Below, one piece after another: positions 6,051 to 8,058 of a DNA stretch of 8,058 bases (position 1 is its first letter; every line of letters begins with the position of its first letter). The translations under genes were made by a program, and so were the position numbers. The notes under the pieces were generated by a model. That model had not been told where the DNA came from. It did not search any database and saw only the letters and a list, made by a program, of their open reading frames with translations. This DNA comes from RGDT01 sp964630925 (GTDB lineage Bacteria > Planctomycetota > Planctomycetia > Gemmatales > Gemmataceae): contig CAZVZK010000273.1 in the NCBI GenBank assembly GCA_964630925.1, positions 1 through 8,058 of the forward strand. The letters run 5' to 3'.

Positions 6051-7164
6051 TCACTTCCGCGCCTTGTTGCGCTGCTCGGTCTTGAACTTCAGGTACGCCT
6101 GGATGAAGCCGTCGATGTCGCCGTCCAGCACCGCCTGCGTCTGGCCCATCTCGTACCCTGTCCGCGTGTCCTTCACGAGGGTGTACGGCTGGAGGGTGTA
6201 GTTGCGGATCTGGCGGCCGAACGACACCTCGCCCTTCTCGTCGTAGGTACGCTCGACCTCGGCCTTGCGCTTCTCCTCCTCGACCTTGTACATCTTGGCC
6301 TTGAGCTGCTTCATCGCGTTCGCATCATTCTTGTGCTGGCTGCGCTCGCTGCGGCTCTCGGCGGCGATGCCCGTCGGGATGTGCGTGTAGCGCACGCCCG
6401 ACTCGGTCTTGTTCTGGTGCTGCCCGCCGGGGCCGCCCGAGCGGAACGTGTCCCGCCGCAGGTCCTCCGGCTTGATCTCGATGACGATGCTGTCGTCCAG
6501 CTCGGGCACCACGTCCACGGCGGCGAACGAGGTCTGCCGCCGGGCGTTGGAGTCGAACGGGCTGATCCGGACGAGGCGGTGGACGCCGGACTCGCCGTTG
6601 AGGTAGCCGTAGGCGTTCTCGCCGACGATGCGGAGGGTGGCGGAGCGGATGCCCGCCTCCTCGTTGTCGTCGCGGTCCACCAGCTCGACGGTGAAGCCGT
6701 TACGCTCGGCCCAGCGGGTGTAGACGCGCATGAGCATCTCGGCCCAGTCGCACGCCTCGGTGCCGCCGGTGCCGGCCTGGATCTTGAGGAAGGCGTTAGC
6801 CGAGTCCTGCGCGCCGTCGAGCATCGACGCCAGCTCGAACGACTCCAGCTTCCGTTCCAGCTTCTCGAGTGACGGCCCCAGCTCCGCCTCCATTGAGGCG
6901 TCCTCCTCCGCGAACTCGCACAGGACCTTGAGGTCCTCGCCGGCCTTCTCCAGCTCGATGAACGGCTTGAGGACGCCGGCGAGGGGCTTAGTCTGGGCGA
7001 TGATGCCGCGGGCCTTCTCCGGGTTGTCCCAGAAGCCGGGCGCCTCCATCTTCGCGTTCAGCTCGGCGAGGCTCTTCTGCTTGCCGGCGACGTCAAAGAG
7101 AGTCCCGCAGGCTGACGATGCGGCCCAGTACGTCATCGGAGCGGCGGCGGAGGTCGGGGTTCAT
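6051..7164 (-). CDS. prfB: Peptide chain release factor 2, with programmed +1 frameshift
   Basis: RF2 ends translation at UGA and UAA. The start is ATG at 7164-7162, behind GGAGA (7176-7172) with a 7-base spacer. A 23-codon leader (MNPDLRRRSDDVLGRIVSLRDSL) ends at an in-frame TGA (7095-7093) within CTTTGAC (7098-7092). This is the classical RF2 slippage site: when RF2 is scarce the ribosome moves +1 and reads GAC, giving a 370-residue protein, close to the usual 365. The joined product has the SPF stop-codon-recognition motif (201-203, in RISPFDSNARR) and the catalytic GGQ (246-248, in RSGGPGGQHQNK). The stimulatory Shine-Dalgarno-like element before the slip site is weak (GCGGGA), unlike the E. 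coli AGGGGG. An ATG at 7136 would give a frameshift-free protein of 361 residues but lacks the family N-terminus and would remove the autoregulation. The gene is 45 bases downstream of the PEP-CTERM gene on the same strand and has its own possible promoter. Confidence 0.95.
7092..7098 (-). promoter_or_regulatory. prfB: RF2 programmed +1 frameshift site
   Basis: On the minus strand the bases read CTT TGA C, the heptamer conserved in bacterial RF2 genes. Leucine (CTT) is codon 23, TGA is codon 24, and the +1 frame continues with GAC. The slow decoding of TGA at low RF2 gives negative feedback on RF2 synthesis. Confidence 0.92.
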
Positions 7165-7203
7165 CGGTCCATCTCCGGGCGGGGATCACAGGGGCACTGT
7201 CTC

Positions 7204-7212
7204 ATTGTATCA
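7204..7212 (-). promoter_or_regulatory. Extended -10 promoter candidate for prfB
   Basis: On the minus strand TGATACAAT (7212-7204) fits the extended -10 pattern TGn followed by TACAAT, which matches the -10 consensus at five of six positions. No -35 hexamer is seen 16-18 bases upstream, as is usual for extended -10 promoters. It overlaps the stop codon of the PEP-CTERM gene and would start RNA about 33 bases before the prfB ATG. Confidence 0.45.
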
Positions 7213-7842
7213 GGACGCCGGCGCGCCGTCGGGGGTTCGCCCTCGGCGCCGCGCCAGCCAGACGCCGGCGACGCCGAGGGCGGCCAGGGCCAGCGTGGCC
7301 GGCTCGGGCACCTCCTGGATGATGGTCTCGGCGGTGATGGTGGCCCGCGCGCCGATGCTGCCGACGGAGCCGCTGGACGGGTCGCCGGGGGCGACGTAGG
7401 AGGTCATGGTCACGGTCCAGCTCGACGCGCCGCGGGAGATGCTCTTCGTGGTGACGCCGGTGAAGGTGTTCTCCAGGTCGGAGCTGTCCTCGGAGAGCGT
7501 GCCGTTGATGACGCCGGTGAACGTCAGCGAGCCGATCTTGCCCGTGGTGAGGTCCTTGAGGTTGATCGTGAGGGTGTAGCCGGCGTTGGTGAACGTGTCG
7601 GGGTCACCGACGGGGGCCTGGCTGAACGTGGTGAGGTTGGTCGCGACGACGCGGTTGGTGCCGGTGACCTGGTTCCAGCCCTGCTCGCTGAGGTGGATGT
7701 AGCTGGTGCCGCTGCCGCCGGCGTCGGCCTGGATGTCGATGGGCGAGCGGGACCAGGAGTATTCCCAGGGGATCAGGTCGGCCCTGGCGCCGGGGGCGAG
7801 GACGAGGACGCAAAGGATGGACGTCAGGAGGGATCGCAGCAT
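7210..7842 (-). CDS. PEP-CTERM sorting-domain secreted protein
   Basis: A 210-residue exported protein. Residues 1-21 are a signal peptide (MLRSLLTSILCVLVLAPGARA, cut before Asp22). Residues about 22-175 are rich in Thr, Ser, Gly and Val with alternating beta-strand patterns (for example YTLTINLKDL, IGSLTFTGVINGTL, SWTVTMTSYV), suggesting a beta-sandwich of unknown function. The C-terminus has V178-P-E-P181, then a hydrophobic segment (183-196) and a basic stop RRRGR: the PEP-CTERM signal cleaved by exosortase, which places the protein at the cell surface. The start was set at 7842 rather than the in-frame ATG at 7902. The longer form would put 20 residues (MTHPPAPSRHGPFRTRSHTH) before the signal peptide, and GGAG (7856-7853) precedes 7842 by 10 bases. 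No exosortase gene is in the window. Confidence 0.9.
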   Translation of the reverse strand: MLRSLLTSILCVLVLAPGARADLIPWEYSWSRSPIDIQADAGGSGTSYIHLSEQGWNQVTGTNRVVATNLTTFSQAPVGDPDTFTNAGYTLTINLKDLTTGKIGSLTFTGVINGTLSEDSSDLENTFTGVTTKSISRGASSWTVTMTSYVAPGDPSSGSVGSIGARATITAETIIQEVPEPATLALAALGVAGVWLARRRGRTPDGAPAS

Positions 7843-7946
7843 GTGAGTGTGGCTCCGGGTACGGAACGGCCCGTGCCGGCTGGGAGCCGGGGGATGCGTC
7901 AAGGTGTGGATTCGTGCGGCACGGGGTCAACGATTGAACGGGTGGC

Positions 7947-7976
7947 ATCCTAGCCCGGCGGAATCGTCCGTGTCAA
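7947..7976 (-). promoter_or_regulatory. Sigma-70-type promoter for the PEP-CTERM gene
   Basis: On the minus strand a perfect TTGACA (7976-7971) is followed after 18 bases by TAGGAT (7952-7947). This predicts RNA starting near 7940 with a leader of about 98 bases before the ATG at 7842. It is the best promoter in the window. The leader shows no riboswitch that I recognise. From 7977 to the right edge I see nothing that can be supported. Confidence 0.7.
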
Positions 7977-8058
7977 CGCCGACCTCTCACCGCGGCATCT
8001 TCAGGGGCGCACGACACGGTTTGCAAGGGTGGCGGGTGGTTTCGAGGGGTCATCGCCC

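Noticed and set aside
7843..7902. A 20-residue N-terminal extension of the PEP-CTERM protein from ATG 7902
   Set aside because: It would place a His/Pro/Arg-rich stretch ahead of a normal signal peptide, and a ribosome-binding site precedes the ATG at 7842.
6730..7953. A 407-codon open frame on the plus strand opposite prfB and the PEP-CTERM gene
   Set aside because: It runs antisense through two well-supported genes, changes composition at their boundary and shows no family motif.
7977..8058. The tail of another gene at the right edge
   Set aside because: No frame in the last 82 bases shows a recognisable protein end, so nothing can be supported.

Overview
The window is very GC-rich bacterial DNA with seven protein genes. 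Three features point to a planctomycete, probably Gemmata-like: a DUF1501 protein with a twin-arginine leader, a PEP-CTERM-anchored secreted protein, and an ECF sigma factor coupled to a membrane regulator that has a VIT-like domain. This placement is inferred from gene content; there is no rRNA or other phylogenetic marker beyond prfB. I see no tRNA, rRNA, CRISPR array or transposase gene.

Layout. Bases 1-141 are a G/C-rich hairpin region leading into a DUF1501 gene (+, to 1472) whose start codon appears to have lost one base. A two-domain secreted hydrolase follows (+, 1469-3193; SGNH esterase plus alpha/beta-hydrolase), overlapping DUF1501 by 4 bases, so the two form a translationally coupled exported pair. 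A 120-base gap containing a short 9-base tandem repeat leads to an ECF sigma factor (+, 3314-3808). Its stop codon overlaps by one base the start of a single-pass membrane protein (+, 3808-4701), which I read as its anti-sigma factor with an extracytoplasmic VIT-like domain. A nested palindrome (4725-4795) fills the gap to the convergent gene for an isoprenylcysteine-carboxyl-methyltransferase-like membrane protein (-, 4796-5392). A DJ-1/PfpI-family gene (+, 5477-6031) is transcribed away from it across an 84-base shared region. Only 19 bases separate the DJ-1/PfpI gene from the convergent prfB (-, 6051-7164), and prfB lies 45 bases downstream of a PEP-CTERM protein gene (-, 7210-7842) that has a well-formed promoter.

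How the genes fit together. The DUF1501/hydrolase pair looks like exported degradative or processing enzymes. The sigma/membrane pair looks like a self-contained signalling switch. prfB is a housekeeping gene that retains the classical +1 programmed frameshift: its true start is at 7164, and a 23-codon leader ends in CTT TGA C. Two promoters on the minus strand (before the methyltransferase-like gene and before the PEP-CTERM gene) share the same -10 hexamer, TAGGAT. I found no clear case for a wholly new multi-gene system. The most distinctive items are the VIT-like anti-sigma factor, the fused double hydrolase, the DUF1501 start lesion and the nested palindrome.
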